DNA of 64,000 nucleotides from Marthasterias glacialis (taxonomy: Eukaryota; Echinodermata; Asteroidea; Forcipulatida; Asteriidae), in contig OU452232.1 in assembly GCA_911728455.2 (NCBI GenBank), forward strand, positions 5,545,227 to 5,609,226, in the 5' to 3' direction. The notes below the pieces were generated by a model. It was not told the origin of the DNA. It saw nothing but the letters and a program-made list of their open reading frames with translations, and did no database searches. Below, one piece after another: positions 54,291 to 64,000 of the stretch (positions are counted from its first letter, which is position 1; every line of letters starts with the position of its first letter). The position numbers and the translations under genes are program-made.

Positions 54291-55536
54291 AAAATGTCTT
54301 GTGGAGCTTTTTTTTGCTGGACCGACATCCGAGTTTATGATTTCCAGACGAAATGATATCGACTCTTTTGTCCCTTCTTCTTTTCCCCCCTCTCAGTGTT
54401 CGTCTTAAAAGCCGACAGGGTAAATCAGATAAATATCAACTCGATTTGAATATGCAAATATCGTTTTTGTTTGAGGTGGGCAGGGACACCCACTCTAGAT
54501 CTTCCTTTGGATAAGTCGTTGGGGTGACACGTGACTGTTACGTAACAACGACAGATCAAAGAGTTCCGGGTTTTATCGATTGTCATATTGGGATCGAGTT
54601 AACTTGTATAGGCCTGCTCAAAAGACGCGGGTCATTTCTGCAAAAAAATATATATATAAAAAAATAAAGAAAAAATCCACTCCCTCAGTCTCAGGAAATG
54701 TCTGTCAATCAAAGCCTTAAAATGCCTTTATTTATTGTACAATTTTAATAAAATTATTGGAGCGAGCCAAGTAAGTTAAGAAGGCTGACGTCAAGTAAAG
54801 CGCACAGACAAAGGCAAGGGATACCCTTTGGTGTTTGGAAGCGGACGCTTGTTTCAATCCATTGTAGATAAAAGCCACATGCTATCCTTGGGAAATTTTG
54901 TTTTGAAAGATGGAAGCGTTTTTAAGATATCGTGGAGAATCTGGAGCGGTTATTTCCACACAGAAGGATCCGAAAATGCTGAAACTGCATGTTTTTCAAT
55001 ACGTGATACTCAGATTCAAATTTGGGGGCAGAAAATTATCTCTTTCTCTAAAACCACTTTACTTCGAAGGGAATCGTTTCTCACAGTGTTTTATACTACC
55101 AACAGCTCTCCAGTTCTTTTCTTTTTTTTTCCTTTTATGGCCATTAATTTGTGGAGTAATTACCAAAGTTGTACCCCGCTTTTATGTTCACAATCATTTC
55201 AAATAGAATGCAAAAATGGTTACGTCACTACCAGCAAATGGATGTTTACGAACTCACAATATGTTTTGGGAAAAGGGAATTTCTTTTTAGCTGGTATTCT
55301 GCAGTGGTGTAAAAATTGCTAATCCGTAACCGGAGGAGGGGCAGTATAGGTTTTCGAGAAACATACCAAACAACTTCTACCTTTAGCAATGGGGGACACA
55401 TTTATGAACAAATCATCTTAGACAAATTTTAAGATTTTAAGAAATCTTGATGTACATTGTTTCTTAACTCTCGTTTATCCTCTAAAAGGACACTTTTTTT
55501 ATTGGCATATTTCTTTTCTTTTCCTTTTTAAATTAG
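54291..55536. other. Sequence upstream of the candidate 5' exon
   Basis: Could hold the promoter of the zinc-finger gene, but no TATA or CCAAT arrangement was convincing. The plus-strand frame at about 54860-55320 shows no domain. Confidence 0.3.
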
Positions 55537-55742
55537 CGAGTGAGAAGCTTGTTTATACAATGGGAGCGTACGAAGCAAGATCCCCCCGTCACCTGGATGG
55601 TCAAGACCCAGAGGCTGCCAAACACGAACATCTTGGGTTGAACAACGGGGTCCATCTAGCAGGGTGGACGGGCTGCGGAGCCAGGCTACCAACCGCGGGC
55701 ATAGAAGATCCGCCCGAAGGACCCAGACGTCTATGCGGCTGG
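55537..55742 (+). other. GC-rich open segment with splice-like ends, unassigned
   Basis: A pyrimidine tract ending AAATTAG precedes 55537 and GTGAGT repeats follow 55742. The frame from ATG 55560 is open throughout and both strands are GC-rich compared with neighbours. No domain is recognisable, and the (GTGA)n after it could be a simple repeat, so this may be part of a dispersed repeat rather than an exon. Confidence 0.18.
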
Positions 55743-55844
55743 GTGAGTGAGTGAGTGAGTGCGTAAGACAATGTGTCAAACAGAGCGGAATTGGGAAAAA
55801 ACTCCTCCAAACGAATCTGTAAACTTGTAGATTCCCCGCCCCAA

Positions 55845-56050
55845 ACCTGTGAAAAATTAAGCTCAATCAGTTCATCAAAGTGACGGGAAAATAGTGGAGG
55901 GGGACTCTTTATGTTCTCACTGTTTTATAGAACATCGAGTTTTGGGGTCTTTGCAAGATTAAAAACCAGTTGTTTTACTTATTTCTCAAAAGCTACAGCA
56001 TTTTAGGGAAGGGAAGTTTTCCACCATGACCATCTTTGCACCATGCAAGT
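55845..56050. repeat. Dispersed repeat family B, copy 2
   Basis: Same block order as 8216-8420, ending GGGAAGTTTTCCACCATGAC and CATCTTT/CATCTTCATTG. Confidence 0.7.
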
Positions 56051-56561
56051 TATGTGCAAATCTGTGAAATTATATTTTCTATGTTGTGAGAACCGGTTGC
56101 CGCTCTTTTTGTTTTACTTAAAAAAGCACCATACCGTTTGAAAGCGACGTTACAAAACAAGTCAGGTCACCACGTTGAGCATTGCATTCTTACAAGTCTG
56201 TTGGATGTGGGGAACTATACCCAAGATGGCGTTCATCGTAAGAGTCGCCATTTTGGGACCGTTGGAAGTTCCAGTAAACACTTAACGTTATTTGAACACC
56301 ATTTATTTGTGTATGATCATGACCATGCGCCCAGACATGGATAATAATTATATCGTTGATATTTTAATCAATTTTCAGTATGAATGTCTAGGAAAATTAA
56401 TAGCCGCGAAACACTGGAAATTGTCAACTTATGATGTGACCTTGACTTTGGACCTTATGGGAGGGTGTAGGTCAAAGCTTTCGACCATCTTATATTTTTC
56501 GGCCGTTTGCGGTTGCGATGGCTACAAGCCACATGCAGCCGCTGGACTCTAACTCAACAGC

Positions 56562-56596
<35 letters not shown>

Positions 56597-56597
56597 A
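56562..56597. repeat. (CAA)n microsatellite
   Basis: About twelve uninterrupted CAA/ACA units. Confidence 0.95.
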
Positions 56598-56689
56598 TTG
56601 TGATATCAATAAGTCAATCAATATTTTAACGTTTTTATTTTCACGTTTAAATGCATCAGTTATCATTGTTTTGGGAAGTCGAGAGTACA

Positions 56690-57000
56690 TTCGTTTCAAT
56701 CCAAGAAACATATCATAAAGGGATGGTACATCATTGGTTATTGGAAGAGTACATTCATTCCAATCCTCTAGTATTCAAGAAACATATCATAAAGGGATGG
56801 TACATCAATTTGGTTATTGGAAGAGTACATTCATTCCAATCCTCTAGTTTTCAAGAAACATAAAGGGAGGGTACGTCATTGTTGTTGTTTTTTGAGGGGG
56901 AGGGGAGATTTATTTCAATTCTCTAGTTTTCAAGACACACAAAGAAATGGTATATCATTGGTTTTTAGAAGAGTACATTCATTCCAATCATTTGTATTCA
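56690..57000. repeat. 74-bp repeat, short diverged array
   Basis: Four to five units of the 48285-49655 repeat, with deletions (AAACATAAAGGGAGGGTACG) and an inserted G-rich stretch. Confidence 0.88.
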
Positions 57001-57504
57001 TTTATTAAGTATTCCAGAGACTTCTAAAATCTGAACTACGGTTCACTATATACAAAGGAGTCAGAAATAACATTTACAATGTTCTCACATCGCTCATGAA
57101 GATTAATGTTACATCACGAGCCACAAAATCAGCACAGCAACAATAAAACGGATTAGGCACACGGAAACCCGTTTAATTTTATTCGCCTCAAAACAGATGC
57201 CCTAGAGGATTATAACTGATCAGAAAACAGCCAGCATACAAACAAAAGGTACCAGCGAAGTTACACTGCTTTTCAGTATCCCATTATCGGAAACATTGAA
57301 TTGTTTCTCTTTAGGCACCACTTTATTACGGAAGCTGCTTGGGTACTCATGGTGGGATGCTACCCCTAACGTTGATTCCCGGAATCCAGACGAGACATCG
57401 TGAGAACAACTGTCGTTGTTGGCTTTTTAGCAGCCAGTGGTTCGGAGGACTTTCAATCTCTTCTTTCTCTCCATTATGTTGTGTGTATGTGGTTGGGGAT
57501 CATT
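57001..57504. other. Unassigned stretch
   Basis: Nothing recognised on either strand. Confidence 0.4.
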
Positions 57505-57895
57505 GGCGTAACTAAGGGGGGCGGGGGCACGGGGGTGCAAGTGCCCCCACACTGATACCCGTGCCCCCTGGGTGCCCCCCCCCCCCCTCCATTTGAAATC
57601 TGGACTTTTGACTGTTTTGAGATTGAACATTTCCAGAATAAAATGTTACATATTATGAGCTTTTATGTAGTAATCTTAAAGTTTGTAAAACTTTTTTTTT
57701 TATTATGTACACGCAGACAATGTATTTTACTTCCACGTCAGATTATTTTATAAAACATAGTAAATGGCATAACACAAGAGCGCTGCAAGTGGATTGTTTA
57801 GGGAAATTACAAACGGAAACTGCAGTTTTAAATGGCCAAAAGTTATAATTGGTGCACCCCCTTGTGCCCCCGAAAATTTTACCCTAGTTACGCTT
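57505..57895. mobile_element. C/G-run repeat, plus-direction copy
   Basis: Starts ATTGGCGTAACTAAGGGGGG and ends TTTTACCCTAGTTACGC, the reverse of 43557-43921. Confidence 0.6.
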
Positions 57896-59149
57896 TGTTG
57901 GGGATGTCTAACCGTTGAAACAGAGGACTTTGACAAAAGGGATCTTGGTGTTCCGACAGAGTGAGTACGCCCTCGCTTCGCTTTATTGTGCATAAAACTA
58001 ATGGGACGTCGCTAAAAAAAAAGTTTAATTGCAATGGGAGGACAGCAAGAGAAGTCCTTGACTTACATGGTCGATGTGTGTGGGTGTGGGGTGTGGGGTG
58101 TGGGGTGTGGGGTGTGTTTGTGAAGCTTTAGGATAGGGGAAACATTGATTGAAAACGGATCAAGCCGATTGTACTGGGCACTGGGTAGATCTCTTTAGGA
58201 ATTCTGCATTTCGAAACCCATATAAATAAATCTCTTTTGAGTTGAATAGTTTGTATGTAAGGCGCGGGGTTTGGGGTGGGGAGGCTCTCAGGCATGCCGC
58301 TCCGACAACCCAGCGCGTGTGCCTGACAATTTCTGCGCAGTGCGTTTGGTTCGAGCATGGAGCCAGCAACAATTTTAACTGTAGCTCCTCAGCTTCCTTC
58401 ACTCAGAGTAAACGAATGCTACTTGTAAATGAAAGGGGTGACACGACATAAACAATGTAAAATACTACAGACCAGTGGCTTAAACACTATTTGCAACCAA
58501 AAAATGCATTAAATTATTCGCATCGGGCGCCCTCAATGGCTGTAGAACAACCATGGTCAAGTGAGGGCGCACTATACCATAATTTCTCAGAGAGAGCACA
58601 GTTCATGAATTAACGCACCACACAGTGAAATTGTGCACGGATATGTGAGCTACAAAATCCACAAGAATTACCCTTTCTAGCTGTATTTATTGCCAGAAAG
58701 TAATACAAGGTAAAAGCTGTTATGGTAAATATATACTTGTAAAATAGTACAATTATTGGAATGACTGATATTAAATAATGATTTACTTTGATTACATGTC
58801 CATAACCAAGAAGAAGTGACTTTGCTTTGCTCCCCGTCTGTTGCGTGCCGTTAACGGCGTTAGCATACTGCATGCATGTGGTGGTGTTTATGTTTGATTT
58901 GATGGGTTGCCTACCCGTCCATCTGGCCCCTAAAAAGTGCCAATAATCTGGACTTTCTCCGATTCTTTGCCCCGGGACCTACTCGGCTCTGAGTGTAACA
59001 TGACTTTTGGAATAAAAACAGGCTTCTTTTTGCAAAGATTTTTGCAATTTTTGCCCACAAACTTACTAAATTTTAGTAGTACTAGTACAGTACTAGTAGG
59101 CCCTATAAAAAGTATAGGCCTTAGTAGCTTCACGGTACTAAGTTAAAGT
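57896..59149. other. Unassigned stretch with small repeats
   Basis: (GGGTGT)n at 58081-58112. A foldback GCGCCCTCA (58528) and TGAGGGCGC (58562) may be part of a small element. No exon recognised. Confidence 0.4.
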
Positions 59150-59158
59150 AGTATGCGC

Positions 59159-60024
59159 TAGACCCAGTAACTGGGGCGCTGTACTCCTTTTTTGAGATTT
59201 TGACATTATCTGTCGTACTAGCGCCCCAGTAAAGAATATGTAGTAACTGCGACGGTCAGGAGGATTTAAATCACCTCTGTTAAAAAAAATGCCTTTTAGT
59301 TTTACTCAACAGAATTGCTCAAAATTCGCCTACTGTCTTCTCCAAGTGTTTATGGTATAATAAAATACATTTAATTGTCCTCCAAATCGATGATTTTTAG
59401 GGCCTCTGACAACCCTGCCGTTACAATCGCCATTTTGATTACTAATGTTACGACTATTTTCTGACTTGAAAAAAGTCGTATTAACGCTGCGGGATCACGT
59501 GTTCGCTGATACCCGGACTTGAATATTGTTTTGCGCAGTCAACGCAGGATACCAGTCAACTAACACCACAAAGTTCCATTGGTCATGATTGCCGAGCGCG
59601 TACTGTACAATGTTGCCATTGTGGGGGGTCATTGACATAGCTGGTATCCTGTGTTGACTGCGCAAAACAATATTCAAGTCCGGGCATCAGCGAACACGTG
59701 ATCCCGCAGCGTTAATACGTAACATTAGTAATCAAAATGGCGATTGTAACGGCAGTGTTGTCAGAGGCCCTAAAAATCATCGATTTGGAGGACAGAAAAT
59801 GATCGCGAGTACAATTAAATGTATTTTATTACACCATAAACACTTGGAGAAGACAGTAGGTGAATTTTGAGCAATTCTGTTGAGTAAAAGGCATTTTTTT
59901 TAACAGAGGTGATTTAAATCCTCCTGACCGTCGCAGTTACTACATATTCTTTACTGGGGCGCTAGTACGACAGATAATGTCAAAATCTCAAAAAAGGAGT
60001 ACAGCGCCCCATTTACTGGGTCTA
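59159..60024. mobile_element. 866-bp foldback element, 9-bp target duplication (MULE-like)
   Basis: Left arm 59159-59555 and right arm 59641-60024 are inverted repeats with high identity, separated by only 85 bp. Ends TAGACCCAGTAA and TTACTGGGTCTA are followed by GGGGCGC and preceded by GCGCCCC. AGTATGCGC flanks both sides exactly (59150-59158, 60025-60033). The arms differ by a ~26-bp insertion in the left (near 59455-59480) and a ~19-bp insertion in the right (near 59796-59813). Long terminal repeats plus a 9-bp duplication fit Mutator-like/Rehavkus elements. No transposase. Confidence 0.9.
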
Positions 60025-60033
60025 AGTATGCGC

Positions 60034-61290
60034 CATCTTGTTCACGGGGCAGATTTTTTTACTTCGAACGAATGTTACCATCTGCGAGTGCGACTCGGCG
60101 CTTGAATTTCAACGCACGTGTCTCTGGAACTTACACTGTATGTGAAGTTCTACTATCACCCTGTTGCAGGCGGCAACGAGTTTTGAGTGCTCAAAGTAAG
60201 CAATTATCCCCTTGAACAAGATAATGCATATTATTACCGTTACAGGTGGTTATTGTGGCGAGGTGTGTCAAACTTTAATCGTGTTTCATGGTGTATGTTT
60301 CATGGTGTACTAATTTTATGGAGAATCTGTGAGTCGAACCTAACACTAACAAACAGTACTCATTCAAACCTCTTCATCAGCCATTATACTATGTTAACTG
60401 ATGTGCGTGTGTGTAGCCCTGGTAGGAAGCCAGTCTCCTTTGCACTGCACTGACGTCCTGGGTATAAAGCTTCTCTACAATCCGAACAAAGTTACAATTG
60501 AGTTGTTTTTCCCTAGTTTTACCTGATATTGGAAGCTGAAAGTCCATTTATATATACCCGGTACTACGTGCTCATAATGTGAACAATTTATTATGCATTG
60601 CTCGCAAATGCCGAGCGCAATTAAATTTGACGCACAAATTTAAAACTTTTGAAAGCCAAAACAGCGTTATTGTGCACGCATGTTCAATTTGCGCACTATT
60701 GTAAATGAGCACGGTTGCATCGTGAACATGACCATGTATTTGAACAAAGTGCGCTTGCGCGCAAGTTTTCATACATGGAGTTGGGACAGAAAGTTTAACC
60801 GGAGCCTCCGTCAATTTTCATTTTATTTTCGAAGGACTAAGTTTTACAATTCTGAACCAAGCAGTCTTGGAATTCCAGACATGTAAAGAATATGTGAACG
60901 AAGTTTCAGCTTCATCATCAGGTATAAATATGAAAATATATTGTTAGAAATGTTTTGGCAATGGCTGGGGACCTTTATACCCTAGACTCCATCGCGTTGT
61001 ATGCAACGGTGGAGTCTAACCTAGTCTACCCGTGTGTGCTGACACAGTCACATGACCTGTCTTCTGTAGTGCTAGTCGCTGTTGCAGCAGCAAGACCGTC
61101 GTCGTGCTTTGTGGCATATTTGGGGTAATGGAGTTTTCTGAACTATCTATCACCAAACAACACATTCAGCAAAATTTAAATAAAATCTGTGAGCTTGACC
61201 CTTGAAATCATGTTGATTCAACATGGAATGAGCCATCTATGGAAGGCAACTGTCCCTAACACATACATACATGTAGTTACAATATTGATA
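60034..61290. other. Unassigned stretch
   Basis: No exon recognised. CATCATCAG/GTATAA at 60913-60927 is a possible donor without a supporting frame. Confidence 0.35.
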
Positions 61291-61294
61291 CCAG

Positions 61295-61480
61295 TGGCGT
61301 AGCCAAGGAGGGGCGTTGGGGGCATGTGGTCCCCCCCCCCCCCCCGCCCTCTGGTGTAGATACCTCCGTCGGATGTAGATACATGTAATTCATTAAAAAA
61401 CCTGGCCCCCCCCCCCACTGAAAAGCAATAACCCCCTCACCTGTTCCCCCCACCCCCAGTGAAAAAATCCTGGCTGCACC
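61295..61480. repeat. Dispersed repeat with CAGTGGCGTAGCCA start
   Basis: ACCAGTGGCGTAGCCAAGGA, several C-runs and GATACATGTAATTCATTAAA, the last shared with 5050-5075. It ends near CTGGCTGCACCATTGG, a weak inverted end. Confidence 0.6.
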
Positions 61481-61819
61481 ATTGGTTGATAGTGATACGC
61501 CATCAATATTTTGTTGCAACCAGTATGCTATAACAGTACAGTGCTGATGGATGTAGAAATTGCTTGGTTTACCAGTAAAACACTGTTAGTTCTCCAAACC
61601 CGAACAAAATGTTGATCATTACATAGCATGCATAGTACAGGTAGTACTTGTAAAGAACAGAAGTATCGTACATTATCTAATAATATTTAAAAAAAATCTG
61701 AAAGCTCACTGTTTATAAAGTTCGTATCCATTTAATTTTCTGGATGATTAACAGTGACAACAACAAGTAATCAAAGAATAAAGCTAACAATGGCCACAGT
61801 GTTACTTTTTAAATTGAAA

Positions 61820-61965
61820 GGGTAATCCCGCACATGCCATAAACATTGATTGCACACTTTGCAGTACAGACATAGGGGATTCCCCTATGAGAAATATCAA
61901 GGCACACTCGTAACGCATCATCAGGAACGGATGGGGAGGGGGGGCGAAGTTGTGACAAGGTCCAT
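61820..61965. repeat. Dispersed repeat family E, copy 1
   Basis: GGGTAATCCC, TTGATTGCACACTTT, GGGGATTCCCC, GAGAAATA, AAGGCACACTC, CATCAGGAA and ACAAGGTC occur in the same order at 62590-62745. Confidence 0.75.
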
Positions 61966-62399
61966 TAGGCGTACATGTATACAATTATTGCACGCTGTAA
62001 TAGGGTCCATGGTGTCTTGTACTCCTTAGGGGGCAAATGGCACCCGAAGCGAAGCCAAGGGTACCATTTGCCCCTGAGTTTTTTTTTAAATGCTGTGGGG
62101 TACATCCCTCATGTTCCCCTCCTTGAACCACTTGATTGGTTCTCGACCAATACAAAATTCACAATCTATTACCGTGGTAAAACGAACCTGCCGTGATTTA
62201 AATTATGGGCTTTTCCACTGTTTTTTTCACTAAGAGTTACACCACTTAAAGAAAATAGACTAGACTGGTCCCCTGTCTTTATTTCCAAGGATAAAGACAT
62301 GCACTGGCTGGTCTTATTTACCTAATGGTTTCATTGGTATGCAGTGACACGTAACAACCAGACTTACAGTGATATAACATGTACAGGTTTGTGGTTGTG

Positions 62400-62485
62400 C
62401 GTATTTTTTTCGTGGGGAGGGCACCTGGGGCCCCCCGCCCTTCCCCCGCCCTCCCCCCCCCCCCATTGGCTACGCCTCTGACACA
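62400..62485. repeat. C/G-run repeat fragment
   Basis: GGGAGGGCACCTGGGGCCCC to CCATTGGCTACGCCTCTG, the end of the same class as 61295. Confidence 0.5.
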
Positions 62486-62589
62486 GTATTATGGCATGCA
62501 AGGTCAAGGCTACATTCGGCAGGAGGATCCAAAGGCCGGTGTCTGGCATTATTCACGGGTCTCACGGTATGACATCAGATGTTCAGGCT

Positions 62590-62745
62590 AGGGTAATTCC
62601 CCAATTGCCATAACATGGATTGCACAGTTTCCAGCACATGGGGATTCCCCCTTTGAGAAATACAAAGGCACACTCATGTGGCTTAATTGCATATGTATAG
62701 TATGTAACATCAGGAATGAATTGGGAGCGAGGTTGTAACAAGGTC
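62590..62745. repeat. Dispersed repeat family E, copy 2
   Basis: Direct-orientation copy of 61820-61965 with an extra ~25 bp (TGGCTTAATTGCATATG region). Confidence 0.75.
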
Positions 62746-63100
62746 AGTACCTGCCTGATTGAAGTGGGCTTTGCCACAGGAGGCATTATTGTACTGTACA
62801 TGCTGCGCTTGATAAAGTGTCAGGTTTACTTTCGTTAGGTGCACTCTCATGTCTCCTGTGCTATTTTGTGGCATGAGCCAGTTAGGCAGGAAAGAACGCA
62901 GATAGAACATGTAAATTAGGGGACTTGGTAAGTAATTCAAAAGTAACATTGTTGGTGGTTGTTTAAACATTATTTGATTTTTGGGTTGTACAGTAGGGCC
63001 TATAGTGACGATAAAATAAAGTATTTTGCTGTTGACATGTATGTTTGCTGTGTTCATTCAAAAGCATAGGGCCTAGAGATTGCACTTTGGATTTATTTAA

Positions 63101-63130
63101 AATGTGACGTACATTGCTGTACGTCACATT
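63101..63130. repeat. Perfect 13-bp inverted repeat with TGACGT
   Basis: AATGTGACGTACA, loop TTGC, TGTACGTCACATT. A related ATGTGACGCACATG follows at 63159. Confidence 0.8.
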
Positions 63131-63659
63131 GATACATTTTGTTATAATTGTCTGTTCATGTGACGCACATGTATGTTACCTACATGTATGTATTTCACTT
63201 GCTAATTTAAAAAAAAAACCTTGTTGAAACCAAAGGATAAAGTAAAAAGAATCGGTTCAGGTGTTGCTTTACAGCCCTTTCTGTCTGTCCTTTTTCTTAA
63301 TTACCTTGTAATTCATTAATTACTTTGACATTTTTCTATATTTGACGGTAAGAACAACCAACAGCAATACCGTGAACTGGTGAAAACTTGGACAACATTT
63401 ATGTTTTTAGCTCACTCTCCCAGACCTTTCTTAACCAGTTGCGGAATCGGTGGAATCCTTTATCTTTGAGAGTTACGCTGGCACAAAGAAACCCTGACTT
63501 GACAATGCCAAGAGAACAAAGATAAAATTGTCTTTATTGGATCACCAGTTTTGTTTTTCTCAACCGAGAAAATGCAAAATTTACGACCGTTAATTGCAAA
63601 AGGTCTGCTGATACCTTTGGCGTAGGAGTGGTACTAAACCTGGAACCATGGCTAGATTC

Positions 63660-63985
63660 CTGGCTCCCTCTGACTTACCTCCATTAGTGAAATATGGTGA
63701 ATGAACAATGGTGGAAGCCTTTTGATGCCTCATAATCCTCTTCTTGGAACAAAGGGACAAAGGTCTGGAATCAGGGATTACACAAAAACCACTTCTCAAT
63801 AGCCAGAAAATGCCAAAATATTCAAGACCTTTTTTTGGCCTTTGTGTGGATGGAACAAAGCATTAGACGGCGTGTGTGTGGTGTGTGCACGGTCAGCAGT
63901 GACATGTCCGGGCGATCTTTGATCCGGCAGGCGGCAGTCCGGTTTTACACAATGGCGTCTTTTTTACATGGCTTCCACTTCCAGG
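63660..63985. repeat. Dispersed repeat family A, copy 3
   Basis: TTACCTCCATT, GAACAATGGTGGAAGCC, GGAACAAAGGGACAAAGGTC, ATTACACAAAAACCAC and CATGTCCGGGCGATCTTTG match 7118-7415 and 9640-9935. Confidence 0.78.
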
Positions 63986-64000
63986 CAGGGCAAACGCTTG

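Noticed and set aside
54828-55322. 164-codon plus-strand frame
   Set aside because: Begins at a non-ATG codon, has low-complexity Phe runs and no recognisable domain or splice sites.

Overview
The window looks like nuclear DNA from a marine deuterostome invertebrate, most likely an echinoderm. The evidence is short, phase-consistent exons with GT/AG splice sites separated by long AT-rich introns, an animal SLC17 transporter and an animal C2H2 transcription factor, dense tRNA-derived SINEs, MITEs, minisatellites, and no bacterial-type operons. The species cannot be fixed from the sequence alone.

Three protein-coding genes can be supported. (1) Plus strand, 5650-12890: the last five coding exons of a sialin-like SLC17 anion transporter (end of TM6 through TM12 and the stop codon); the upstream exons lie left of the window. 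(2) Plus strand, 19694-21670: an uninterrupted frame for a secreted protein with a signal peptide, a PAN/apple-like cysteine domain and a 15-residue Ser/Thr-rich repeat array. A cluster of CCAAT boxes and a TATA-like element lie upstream. (3) Minus strand, 54290-29291: a widely spread gene for a transcription factor with eight C2H2 fingers and two CtBP-binding-type motifs. All exon phases agree, and a phase-compatible 5' exon candidate sits about 13 kb upstream of the large exon. Two further CpG-rich stretches could be exons but are not assigned to a gene.

The rest is mostly repeats. Minisatellites have units of about 114 bp (519-1566), 71 bp (2640-4970), 70 bp (7695-8216), 32 bp (11240-11936), 126 bp (16840-17560), 34 bp (41713-43270) and 74 bp (48285-49655, with relatives at 30669 and 56690). 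Mobile elements include an 866-bp foldback element with a perfect 9-bp target duplication (59159-60024), a 227-bp hAT-type MITE with an 8-bp duplication in a zinc-finger intron (30120-30346), two TTAA-flanked MITEs at 14.56-16.45 kb, one of them carrying a LINE that itself carries a SINE, and many SINE copies.

The most unusual structures are tandem decayed copies of the start of an SLC17 exon together with its splice acceptor, a dispersed repeat whose hairpin stem covaries and is followed by a GAAACGTCGAGAC core reminiscent of hammerhead ribozymes, and four copies of a 16-bp palindrome spaced about 52-62 bp apart. No operon-like or defence-type system was seen.
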